DNA of 57,118 nt from Armatimonadota bacterium. Lineage in GTDB: Bacteria; Armatimonadota; Fimbriimonadia; Fimbriimonadales; Fimbriimonadaceae. The notes under the pieces were generated by a model. It was given only the letters and a program-made list of their open reading frames with translations. It had not been told where the DNA came from and ran no database searches. Positions 35,865-43,570 of the stretch are shown piece by piece (within the stretch, counting starts at the first letter, position 1; every line of letters begins with the position of its first letter). Made by a program: the position numbers and the translations under genes. The stretch spans positions 1 through 57,118 of the forward strand of contig JACRPN010000008.1 of assembly GCA_016223145.1 (NCBI GenBank). The letters are read 5' to 3'.

Positions 35865-36607
35865 ACATCGATCCAAGGCTATCTGCCATCGAGAACCGGC
35901 TCAAGGGCGTCGAGCGGGTGGTCGCCGTCGCCAGCGGGAAAGGGGGCGTGGGCAAGAGCTCCGTCTCTGCCTGTCTTGCCCTTCTCATGGCGAAAGCAGG
36001 CAAGAGAGTCGGCCTGTTCGATCTCGACTTTCACGGTCCGTCGGCCCACATCCTTCTCGGTGCGGGAGACGCCTTTCCCGAGGAGGACCGGGGAATCGTG
36101 CCGCCAGAGATTGCCGGGGTTCGCCTGATGACGCCCGCATACTATGCCGGCACGAGCCCGGTGCCGTTTCGCGGTACCGACGTCTCCAGCGCTCTGCTCG
36201 AACTCATCGCCATCACGCGTTGGGACGAACTCGACTTGCTCGTGCTCGACATGCCGCCGGGGGTCGGCGACGCCACGCTCGACCTGATCCGCCACCTTCC
36301 GCGGGCCGAATACCTCGTGGTCACCACACCTTCTCTGCTTTCGCATGAGACCGTGGCGCGGCTGGAGGGGCTGCTTTTGCGTTGCCAGCGGCCGATTCTG
36401 GGGACTGTGCGCAACCGGGTTACCGAGGGTGCGCCCGGACCCGACGCGATCACGACTTGGGACGTCCGGTTTGACCCGTCTTATGAGGCGGCGATTGGCG
36501 CGCCGGAGCGGCTTCTTGCCACCCAGTTCAGCGAGGACCTTCAACGCGCCATTACCGGGCTGGGTCTCCTAACGGGCCGAAGCAAGGAGATGCACGCATG
36601 TGTTTAG
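35861..36607 (+). CDS. MinD/Mrp-type P-loop ATPase in the HypB position
   Basis: 248 residues from the ATG at 35861 (ATGA overlap with hypA). The longer open frame upstream is inside hypA. It has the deviant Walker A motif SGKGGVGKSS near residue 25, a DLDFHGPS switch motif near 53, and LVLDMPPGVGD near 127, as in Mrp/NBP35 proteins. The Mrp CxxC cluster motif is absent. It is not HypB: there is no N-terminal CxxCGC, no histidine-rich run and no G-domain NKxD. A MinD/Mrp-family ATPase that works with HypA in nickel loading is known from Thermococcus (HypB-AT). This gene could be a bacterial counterpart, which is inference from position and fold. Confidence 0.78.
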   Translation: MNIDPRLSAIENRLKGVERVVAVASGKGGVGKSSVSACLALLMAKAGKRVGLFDLDFHGPSAHILLGAGDAFPEEDRGIVPPEIAGVRLMTPAYYAGTSPVPFRGTDVSSALLELIAITRWDELDLLVLDMPPGVGDATLDLIRHLPRAEYLVVTTPSLLSHETVARLEGLLLRCQRPILGTVRNRVTEGAPGPDAITTWDVRFDPSYEAAIGAPERLLATQFSEDLQRAITGLGLLTGRSKEMHACV

Positions 36608-36936
36608 GCGTCCCGGCCCAGGTGCGTTCGATCGAGGACGTGGACGGCATAAGGTCGGGCAAAGTGGACTTCGGCGGCGTAATGCGAAGCGTTTGCCTTG
36701 AGTTCACTCCGGAAGCCCAGATTGGCGACTACGTGATCGTTCACGCGGGTTTTTCAATCTCGACTCTCGACGACGAAGAGGCACAGAAGACCTTCGAACT
36801 GCTCAGCGACCTGGAGGCTGCCGAATGGCGTGACAAGGCGGACTGGGACCCTGGGCACAGGCCCTTTGAGGCAGCTTTGATCCCCCTGAAAACTCCCCTC
36901 GACAACCATGAAATACCTGGACGAATACCGCGATGA
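36598..36936 (+). CDS. hypC: HypC hydrogenase maturation chaperone
   Basis: 112 residues, longer than the usual 75-95 because of a C-terminal extension from about residue 80. The essential N-terminal MCLGVP motif is present, with Cys2 that holds the Fe(CN)2CO precursor. RSVCLEFTPEAQIGDYVIVHAGFSI-type core follows (GDYVIVHAGF near 46). AAGGAG precedes it. It overlaps the stop of the ATPase gene by 10 bases and hypD by 29 bases. HypC works with HypD and then binds the immature large subunit. Confidence 0.92.
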   Translation: MCLGVPAQVRSIEDVDGIRSGKVDFGGVMRSVCLEFTPEAQIGDYVIVHAGFSISTLDDEEAQKTFELLSDLEAAEWRDKADWDPGHRPFEAALIPLKTPLDNHEIPGRIPR

Positions 36937-38023
36937 GGCGCCGATTCGGCGCACCGCGCAAGAGATAAAGAGGATCGCGAGCCGCAGATGGCGTGTGATG
37001 GAGGTCTGCGGCGGACAAACCCACTCAATCCTGCGAAACGGCATTCACCAGCTCCTTGAAGGCTCGGTCGAGTTCCTGCACGGCCCCGGATGCCCGGTCT
37101 GCGTGACGCCAATCTCGTTCATCGACCGCGCCATCGCCATTGCGGGGCAACCCGGTGTGACCCTTTGCTCGTACGGCGACATGCTCCGTGTTCCGGGGAG
37201 CCGCGAAAGCCTGCTGTCGGCGAGGGCTGGGGGCGCGGACGTTCGAACGGTCTATTCTCCCCTCGACGCCCTGCTGCTGGCGCAGCGTCAGCCGGATCGC
37301 AAGGTGGTGTTCTTTGCTGTAGGATTTGAAACGACGGCGCCTGCAAATGCGATGGCGGTCCTTCAAGCTCGAAGGCTCGGAATATCCAACTTCTTGGTGC
37401 TCTCCGCGATGGTGCTGGTGCCACCAGCTATCCGGGCGCTGTTGGCCACGCCAGAGGTCGGAGTCGATGGATTCCTCGGACCCGGGCATGTGTGTTCGGT
37501 GGCCGGATCGAGCGACTATGAGGCGATTGCGCAGGACTTCCGAGTCCCCTTTGTCATCACCGGCTTCGAGCCCCTCGACCTCATGGAGGGGGTCCTGCGG
37601 TTAGTCCGGCAACTAGAGGCCGGGGAGACTTGTGTCGTGAACCAATACTCACGCTCCGTTCGCGCTGCAGGCAACTTGCGGGCTCGACAGGCGATGAATG
37701 AGGTGCTCGTTCCGGAAGATCGAGAATGGCGCGGGATCGGGGTAATCCCGGGAAGCGGATTAACCGTTTCTCCTGAATATCGCGCCCACGATGCGTTGGC
37801 CGCCTATGGCATGGGGCTACCGGCGGCAGAAGAAGGGAACGGGTGCATCGCAGGGCTGATCTTGCAGGGGCTGAGGAAGCCGGCCGATTGCCCCGCGTTC
37901 GGAAAGAACTGCTCGCCCGAGCACCCTATGGGAGCCACGATGGTGTCCAGTGAAGGCGCCTGCGCCGCGTACTTCGCCTATCCGTCGGTTAGCCCTGATT
38001 CTCTGCAGGAGGTGAGATCGTGA
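36908..38023 (+). CDS. hypD: HypD, Fe-cofactor assembly protein
   Basis: 371 residues, a normal length. HypD carries a [4Fe-4S] cluster and assembles the Fe(CN)2CO unit with HypC. Visible signatures are EVCGGQTHSI near residue 36, GPGCPVC near 61 with the thiol pair, GFETTAP near 140, and a C-terminal cysteine set (ENCxPEHP-like FGKNCSPEHPMGA near 336). The start lies inside hypC, overlapping by 29 bases. Strong coupling of hypC and hypD production suits their 1:1 complex. Confidence 0.94.
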   Translation: MKYLDEYRDEAPIRRTAQEIKRIASRRWRVMEVCGGQTHSILRNGIHQLLEGSVEFLHGPGCPVCVTPISFIDRAIAIAGQPGVTLCSYGDMLRVPGSRESLLSARAGGADVRTVYSPLDALLLAQRQPDRKVVFFAVGFETTAPANAMAVLQARRLGISNFLVLSAMVLVPPAIRALLATPEVGVDGFLGPGHVCSVAGSSDYEAIAQDFRVPFVITGFEPLDLMEGVLRLVRQLEAGETCVVNQYSRSVRAAGNLRARQAMNEVLVPEDREWRGIGVIPGSGLTVSPEYRAHDALAAYGMGLPAAEEGNGCIAGLILQGLRKPADCPAFGKNCSPEHPMGATMVSSEGACAAYFAYPSVSPDSLQEVRS

Positions 38024-39078
38024 GCGCGGTCGCTGAGGTGCAGGTAGCTTCGTGTCCGGTGGGAACTCCGACCAGTGTGCGCGTCATGCTGGGCCACGGA
38101 AGCGGAGGCAAGCTCACCCGCCAACTCATTTGCGACGTGTTCCTGCCCGCGTTTGATAACCCCGTGTTGGGGGGCATGGATGACCAGGCCGTACTTCCCA
38201 GTCCAAAAGGAAAGCTGGCCTTCACCACCGATAGTTTCGTGGTCACGCCTCACTTCTTCCCTGGGGGTGACATTGGAAAGCTTGCCGTTTGCGGCACCGC
38301 CAACGACCTTGCGATGTGCGGCGCGCGGCCGCTGCACCTCAGCGCGTCGTTCATCCTCGAAGAGGGTTTGCCCATCGAGGACCTACGCCGGGTCGCAGAC
38401 TCCATGAGGCATGAATGCGAGGGGCTTGGGGTCCACATCGTCGCCGGCGACACCAAGGTCGTGCCGCGCGGGGCGTGCGACGGGCTCTACCTCTCCACGT
38501 CCGGGATCGGCGAGTTAGGGCACGGCCACACGATATCCTGCTCCGGCGCCCGTCCCGGCGACCAGATCCTGTTCAGCGGCACGGCCGGCGACCACGGAAT
38601 CGCAGTGATGGCCGCGCGTGAGGGGATCGAGTTTGAGACCGAACTCAAGAGCGACTGTGCGGCGGTCTGGCCGTTGGTTCGCGTGCTGTTAGAAAAGCGA
38701 ATCGAGGTTCACGCCATGCGCGACCCTACTCGCGGGGGCGTGGCCGGTGTCCTCAAAGAGATCGCCGAGAGTTCCAGCGTCTGCATCCGCGTTCGAGAGG
38801 CCGAACTGCCAGTTCGCGCCGAGGTGCGTGCGGCCTGCGAAATGCTCGGGCTGGATGTGCTGTTCGTACCCAACGAGGGCATGTTTGTGGCGTTCGTTGC
38901 TCCACACGACGCCGAGAGGGCATTGCATCTGATGCGAGCCCATCCCCTCGGTCGAAACGCCCAAATCGTTGGCGAGGTACTTGCCGCGCCTGCCGGATCG
39001 GTGTACCTTCGCGCCCGAGCCGGCGGCACTCGGATCGTCGATCTTCTGCCCGGGGAGATGCTGCCAAGAATATGCTAA
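38020..39078 (+). CDS. hypE: HypE, carbamoyl-dehydratase (cyanide ligand synthesis)
   Basis: 352 residues with a GTG start, GTGA overlap with hypD and GGAGG just upstream. HypE accepts the carbamoyl group from HypF on its C-terminal cysteine and dehydrates it with ATP to thiocyanate. The C-terminus is PRIC, exactly the functional tail. The GHGSGGKL motif near residue 25 and GTANDLAMCGARP near residue 91 are typical of this PurM-like family. An N-terminal extension of about 20 residues before the core is slightly longer than usual. Confidence 0.95.
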   Translation: MSAVAEVQVASCPVGTPTSVRVMLGHGSGGKLTRQLICDVFLPAFDNPVLGGMDDQAVLPSPKGKLAFTTDSFVVTPHFFPGGDIGKLAVCGTANDLAMCGARPLHLSASFILEEGLPIEDLRRVADSMRHECEGLGVHIVAGDTKVVPRGACDGLYLSTSGIGELGHGHTISCSGARPGDQILFSGTAGDHGIAVMAAREGIEFETELKSDCAAVWPLVRVLLEKRIEVHAMRDPTRGGVAGVLKEIAESSSVCIRVREAELPVRAEVRAACEMLGLDVLFVPNEGMFVAFVAPHDAERALHLMRAHPLGRNAQIVGEVLAAPAGSVYLRARAGGTRIVDLLPGEMLPRIC

Positions 39079-41426
39079 CTGTCGACCAGCTTCAGCCCGA
39101 GACGCAAAAAGCCGTCTTCATCAAGGTAACCGGTATCGTGCAAGGTGTCGGATTCAGGCCCTATGTTTATCGGTTGGCGACGGAACTCGGGTTGGGGGGC
39201 TCGGTTCGCAACCGGGGCGACGCCGGGGTGGAGACTCTGGTGTCCGGGCCACCTGGACAGGTGGCAGCCTTTGAAGAGCGTCTTGCGAACGAATTGCCGC
39301 CGCTCGCCAGGATTTACAGCCTTGAAGCCGAACCGTGGAACACTCAAGACATCCCCCAAGACGTGCGGGGCGGAGTCTTCAGAATCGAAGCATCTACCTC
39401 CGAGGGCTCCGGCGGCGGCACCATTCCGCCCGATGTCGCCATCTGCGAAGAGTGCCTCTCGGACATCAAGAACGCGACCCGCTACCAAGGCTATTGGGCG
39501 ACCTCTTGCACCAACTGTGGCCCGCGCTACACCCTCGCCGAGACGCTCCCGTACGACCGCGAGCGAACCTCGATGCTCGAATTCCCGCTTTGCCCCGAAT
39601 GCGCTCGCGAGTACGAAGACCCCCTGGACCGCCGCTTTCACGCCCAAGCCACGGCCTGTCCGCACTGCGGACCGAGGCTGGAGTTCGTCGGCGGCGATGG
39701 CACGATCGAGAGAGAGCCGGTCGAGTGCCTCGCCGAGGCGCTGAGAGCCGGAAAGATCGTGGCGATCAAGGGGATCGGCGGTTCGCACTTGGCTTGCGAC
39801 GCCACGAGCGAAGTGGCGGTTGCGCGCCTCAGGGAGCGACGGCATCGGTTCTTCCAGCCGTTTGCTGTGATGGCCACGCCCGCGATGATTCCAGCCATCG
39901 CCAAAGCAACGCCAGAGGAACTCGAGGCGATCGCCAGTGCGCGAAGGCCGATCGTCGTGCTCCCCCTTTGCCAGGGTGCCAACTTGGCGCACTCGGTGAA
40001 CCCTGGGATGCACACCGTCGGGGTGATGCTCCCCTACACCGGGCTTCACCACCTTCTCTTCGAGCGCATCGACTTCCCGCTGGTCATGACGAGCGCGAAC
40101 TTCCCGGGCCTGCCCATGGCAATCGACAACGGCGCGATCCTCTCGGAACTCGCGCCGGTGGCCGATGGGTTCCTCCTGCACGACCGGCGCATCGTCTCGC
40201 GGTGCGACGACTCGGTGGTCCGCTGGAGCGCTGGGGCCCCGCGGTTCATCCGCCGTTCTCGGGGCTGGGCGCCCACCCCCATCGAAGTGGATCTTGGTCC
40301 CGAGCCAATCCTCGCCCTTGGGGCCGAATTGCAGAACGCCATCTGCCTTTACGCTGATGGCAAGGCGTACCTTTCTCAGTACATCGGAGACATCGCCAAT
40401 CTTGAGACCCTGGACTATTTGAAAGAGACCATCGGCCACCTTTTGGCGCTCACGGGGCACAGGATGCCCAAGCTCATCGCCTGTGACCTCCATCCCCAAT
40501 TCCTGACCTCGGAGGTCGCCCGCGAGCTCGCCGCCGAGAGCCCAGGCACACAGATCGTTCCGGTGCAGCACCATCACGCCCACGTGGCCTCGGTGATGGC
40601 GGAACATGGCCTGGACCGGGCGGTCGGGATTGCGCTGGACGGCATTGGCATTGGATCCGATGGGCAGGTTTGGGGCGGTGAGGTGCTTGTAGTCGAGCAC
40701 GGGCGCTTTGACAAAGTCGGCGGGCTGCGGCCTGTCTCGATGCCTGGCGGTGATGCGGCAACCCGGTATCCCGCCCGCATGGCTGCGGCGTATCTGTTTG
40801 CTGCCGGGCTACAAGGTGACGAGCTTGGCGACTTCATTTTGGACTTGCCTTTTCGGGGAGGGGAGGTGGAGCGCAACGTGGTTCTGCGGCAGTTGGAGTC
40901 GGGTGTGAACTCGCCGATGACGAGCAGCGCCGGGCGGTTCCTCGATGCGGCGAGCGCCCTGCTGAGGCTATGCGATGAGCGAACTTACGAGGGGGAACCG
41001 GCGATGCGCCTAGAGGCCGCGGCGGCCAGGGGTACCGCACTGGACATCGAGCCGCCCGTCGTGGCGCGGGAGACCGGCTCTGGAACGCTTAGGGAGTTGG
41101 ACGGTCCGACGCTGTTTGTAAGGCTCTGCCGGATGAAGCAGGAGGGTGCCTCTACAAACGATCTGGCGGCGACCGCGCAGCGGACATTTGCCAAGGGCAT
41201 GGCGCAGATGGCGATTGACGCGGCAAGGGAGTGGGGGATTGGGGGCGTATGCCTGAGCGGTGGCTGCGTCGTGAACGATGCCATCGCCTCACGCCTGCAG
41301 GAGTCGTTTGAGGCCGCTGAACTTGGCTTCTTCATGAACTCGGTGGTCCCTTGCGGAGACGGCGGCGTGGCCCTGGGACAAGCGGCGGTCGCTGCTTCAC
41401 GGATCCCATTTTCGCAGGCGAGCTGA
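39072..41426 (+). CDS. hypF: HypF carbamoyltransferase
   Basis: 784 residues, the expected size. Order: an acylphosphatase-like domain with VQGVGFRPYVYRLA near residue 22; zinc-finger pairs CEECLSD/CTNCGPRY near 120-150 and CPECAREYEDP/CPHCGP near 175-205; a YrdC-like domain (AIKGIGGSHLACDA near 230); and a Kae1-like domain with the metal motif HHHAHVASVMAEH near 500. It makes the carbamoyl group passed to HypE from carbamoyl phosphate and ATP. It is the last gene of the operon and overlaps hypE by 7 bases. No strong terminator follows; only a short CGGCT/AGCCG hairpin without T-run is seen just after the stop. Confidence 0.95.
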   Translation: MLTVDQLQPETQKAVFIKVTGIVQGVGFRPYVYRLATELGLGGSVRNRGDAGVETLVSGPPGQVAAFEERLANELPPLARIYSLEAEPWNTQDIPQDVRGGVFRIEASTSEGSGGGTIPPDVAICEECLSDIKNATRYQGYWATSCTNCGPRYTLAETLPYDRERTSMLEFPLCPECAREYEDPLDRRFHAQATACPHCGPRLEFVGGDGTIEREPVECLAEALRAGKIVAIKGIGGSHLACDATSEVAVARLRERRHRFFQPFAVMATPAMIPAIAKATPEELEAIASARRPIVVLPLCQGANLAHSVNPGMHTVGVMLPYTGLHHLLFERIDFPLVMTSANFPGLPMAIDNGAILSELAPVADGFLLHDRRIVSRCDDSVVRWSAGAPRFIRRSRGWAPTPIEVDLGPEPILALGAELQNAICLYADGKAYLSQYIGDIANLETLDYLKETIGHLLALTGHRMPKLIACDLHPQFLTSEVARELAAESPGTQIVPVQHHHAHVASVMAEHGLDRAVGIALDGIGIGSDGQVWGGEVLVVEHGRFDKVGGLRPVSMPGGDAATRYPARMAAAYLFAAGLQGDELGDFILDLPFRGGEVERNVVLRQLESGVNSPMTSSAGRFLDAASALLRLCDERTYEGEPAMRLEAAAARGTALDIEPPVVARETGSGTLRELDGPTLFVRLCRMKQEGASTNDLAATAQRTFAKGMAQMAIDAAREWGIGGVCLSGGCVVNDAIASRLQESFEAAELGFFMNSVVPCGDGGVALGQAAVAASRIPFSQAS

Positions 41427-41541
41427 CGGCTGCTAAGCCGAGGATTCTGTTCCCTTTCAAAATCGTCTCGAACGCCTCACTGTGGCCGAGTTGAACGCGG
41501 CTCTCCGAGAACGGACACTAATGGAAGGGCCTGCAAAAGGG

Positions 41542-41587
41542 TGGTGGGCGATGACGGGCTCGAACCGCCGACATCCTCGGTGTAAAA
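41542..41587 (-). other. 3' fragment of tRNA-Val (TAC), probable attachment site
   Basis: Read on the minus strand this is a tRNA-Val from the anticodon loop (TTTACAC, anticodon TAC) through CGAGG, the variable region, a good T-arm (GGCGG/TTCGAGC/CCGTC-type), acceptor ATCGCCC, discriminator and CCA. The 5' half is not joined to it. An isolated 3' tRNA end starting in the anticodon loop is the usual core of a tyrosine-integrase attachment site. Given its direction, the element should extend to the right, with the intact tRNA-Val at its far end, beyond this window. No integrase gene lies in view. Confidence 0.7.
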
Positions 41588-41630
41588 GAGATTTGGGTAG
41601 CTTCAAACGACCATTTTAGATTCTACGGGG

Positions 41631-41687
41631 GTCTCAGATCGTCTCATTTTGTCTCCCCCAATTGAGAGACATTTGAGAGACAAAATG
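41631..41687. promoter_or_regulatory. Helically phased GTCTC/GAGAC array with 11-bp inverted repeat
   Basis: GTCTC occurs at 41631, 41641 and 41651, exactly 10 bases apart. Its reverse complement GAGAC then appears at 41666 and 41677 within two TTGAGAGACA copies 11 bases apart. CATTTTGTCTC (41645-41655) and GAGACAAAATG (41677-41687) form a perfect 11-bp inverted repeat. A further TGAGACA is at 41724. Lying 44 bases from the tRNA-Val fragment, these look like arm-type integrase or accessory-factor sites of the element. Confidence 0.5.
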
Positions 41688-41887
41688 GCTCGGTCAACAC
41701 ATCGAGGCGCTCTACCAATCCTCTGAGACAGTTCGAAGCAATTGCGTGAACCGCCTTGCATCTGTTGTGGATGGCCCAAGTTTACCGAGGAGATCATTGC
41801 GAGCTTCTCCCGAGTGCGGTTACGAGGCAAATCTGCTTGGTTCAAGGCGCGCACCTGGCAAGCGCGTACGCATGTGACCGCTTTGGC

Positions 41888-41893
41888 TATAAT
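41888..41893 (+). promoter_or_regulatory. Possible -10 box of the first efflux operon
   Basis: A perfect TATAAT seven bases before the ATG at 41900. No good -35 is at the normal distance. If used, the first gene would be nearly leaderless, or translation would begin at the in-frame ATG at 41918. Confidence 0.35.
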
Positions 41894-41899
41894 CCGCAC

Positions 41900-42313
41900 A
41901 TGCGGCCGGGGGTCGCCATGTTCTGGATTGCAGCGTTAATCTCGAGCCAACTCGGAATTGGCCGGCCCGCTTACGTCATGCCGAACGGCCAGGAGTGCCC
42001 CACGTGCCCGCATTCTCCTTGCCGCGTTCACATCAGTGAAGCACTGCTGATGGGTCACTTCGGGGTCACAGTCGAGAACGATTGTCGTGCGTGCTGCCAA
42101 TTAACGCTCCAGGCGGAGCCCGTATCCAAGCTGTCCATACAAGCGCCGTCGACACCAAGTGTCGAAGTGGCGATGCTCGGCGAAGACTGGTCGATACCCC
42201 AGGGGACAAGAAACCCTCTGGTTCCCATCCTCACGAGAATCCCTGGATGCCCCTCCACCGGCCCTCCTCTCGAACAAGCATCCCGCGCCCCTCCCTGCTC
42301 CTTGCTGCTTTAG
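41900..42313 (+). CDS. Small exported Cys-rich protein heading the first efflux operon
   Basis: 137 residues from the ATG at 41900. A short hydrophobic leader (MFWIAALISSQLGIG) suggests export. The mature part has GQECPTCPHSPC near residue 31 and NDCRACCQL near residue 60, then a variable middle and a TGPP...SRAPP end. The gene at 48248 has the same plan (DGASCQTCP, GDCHDCCAL, GPP...SRAPP) and the same position directly before an outer-membrane channel gene. I do not recognise a named family. A periplasmic metal-binding or sensing role is inferred from the Cys motifs and context. The frame is open from 41756, but the extra part looks non-coding. Confidence 0.6.
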   Translation: MRPGVAMFWIAALISSQLGIGRPAYVMPNGQECPTCPHSPCRVHISEALLMGHFGVTVENDCRACCQLTLQAEPVSKLSIQAPSTPSVEVAMLGEDWSIPQGTRNPLVPILTRIPGCPSTGPPLEQASRAPPCSLLL

Positions 42314-42379
42314 TCGTCTGGCCTGCCGCGGGTTCGACTGCGGCTACGCCACCGGTCCATTCAGCGTTGGAGCAATCGA

Positions 42380-43570
42380 GTGAAACCTTATGTTTTCGTC
42401 CTTCCTTTCTTGGCAGTCGCCAATTGTCCGGCACAAGAGCCGCTGAGCGTCAACGATGCTCTGCGAGTCGCCGCTCAAAACCGGCCAATCGTGCGAGCAG
42501 CACGCCTGCGTCTGGACCAAGCCCGTCTTGCGGCCAGGGTGCTTGGCAGCTATCCGCCGACCTTTTTGGGCGTTGGAAGATCCACGAGATCGGAGGTCGG
42601 GGGGAGCGACGAGGATCTGTTTCTTAGTCAGCCTGTGGATCTTTTTGGACGGTCAGCGGCGGGACGCAAGGCCGGCTTTGCAGACGTGAAGCGTGCCGAG
42701 GCGGAATACCGAGGGGTCATGCTCGACCTGCAAACCGATGTGCTTGAGGCCTACTTCCAGGCTGTGACTGCAACCCGGCTCGCGAGCAGCGCGGACGAGC
42801 TTCTTAAGTTGGCTGAAGGACTAAAAAACGCGGCGCAACGCCGGTTCGACGAGGGGCTGATTCCTGAGGTCCAACTTTTGCGAGCCGACTTGGAGCTTCA
42901 AAAAGCGAGGCAGACGGCGAGTTTGCGTCGCGCTCAGCGAGATTCGGCGATCAAGCGGTTTAGAGGTACCGTTGGCTTCGGAGTATCGGACTTGGACCTG
43001 CGGGCCAGCCTGGCGCCCTTGGAAGCGACTGATGTCTCGGGGCGCGCGGACCTTCTTCAACTTCAAGCCGAAGCGCTCATCGCAGAAGCAGAAGCCGGAA
43101 TCAGTCGGGCTGCGAGGATGCCTGAACTCGAATTGCAGGCCCGGCGATCGCCGTGGACTGAATCGCAAGCACTTTACGGGGCGCGTATCCAGCTCACGTG
43201 GGCCCTGTTCGACCACGGCAAATCTCGCTTTGAAGTCGATTCGGCAAAAAAGAGGGCTGAGGCGGCATTTGAAGCGTTCAGAGATGCCTCGGGGAGGGCA
43301 GAAGCTGAGCTGGCCGCGCTGAAAGGGGAGATCGAAGCGGACAGGGTTCAGGTCGAGAACTACGGAGCGATTCTCGATTCGCTTCGAGCACTCGTCGCTA
43401 AGTCCCAAAAAGGCTTTTCCGAAGGCGTGGGGACTCTGACCGACGTTCTGGAAACGACCCGAACTCTGCGCGAAACAGAGCAGGAGGCGGTCGAAGCAAG
43501 CCTCCGATTTACGCTTGCAGTCACGGCTCAATACAAAGCTGCCGGACACTTGTCGGAGGTCCTGAAGTGA
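42380..43570 (+). CDS. CzcC/TolC-like outer membrane channel
   Basis: 396 residues with a GTG start and a signal peptide (FVFVLPFLAVANCPAQ-like, residues 4-18). It is an outer membrane efflux protein of the TolC superfamily, with two repeats of long helices (about residues 25-200 and 215-395). Typical is the ARRSPWTE segment near residue 255 and the C-terminal GVGTLTDVLETTRTLRETEQEAVEA part, kept here in shortened form. It overlaps the next gene by GTGA. A close paralogue is at 48726. It forms the outer channel of the tripartite metal pump. Confidence 0.85.
   Translation: MKPYVFVLPFLAVANCPAQEPLSVNDALRVAAQNRPIVRAARLRLDQARLAARVLGSYPPTFLGVGRSTRSEVGGSDEDLFLSQPVDLFGRSAAGRKAGFADVKRAEAEYRGVMLDLQTDVLEAYFQAVTATRLASSADELLKLAEGLKNAAQRRFDEGLIPEVQLLRADLELQKARQTASLRRAQRDSAIKRFRGTVGFGVSDLDLRASLAPLEATDVSGRADLLQLQAEALIAEAEAGISRAARMPELELQARRSPWTESQALYGARIQLTWALFDHGKSRFEVDSAKKRAEAAFEAFRDASGRAEAELAALKGEIEADRVQVENYGAILDSLRALVAKSQKGFSEGVGTLTDVLETTRTLRETEQEAVEASLRFTLAVTAQYKAAGHLSEVLK

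Noticed and set aside
39075-40700. 541-residue minus-strand frame
   Set aside because: Antisense to hypF, a complete and well-conserved gene.
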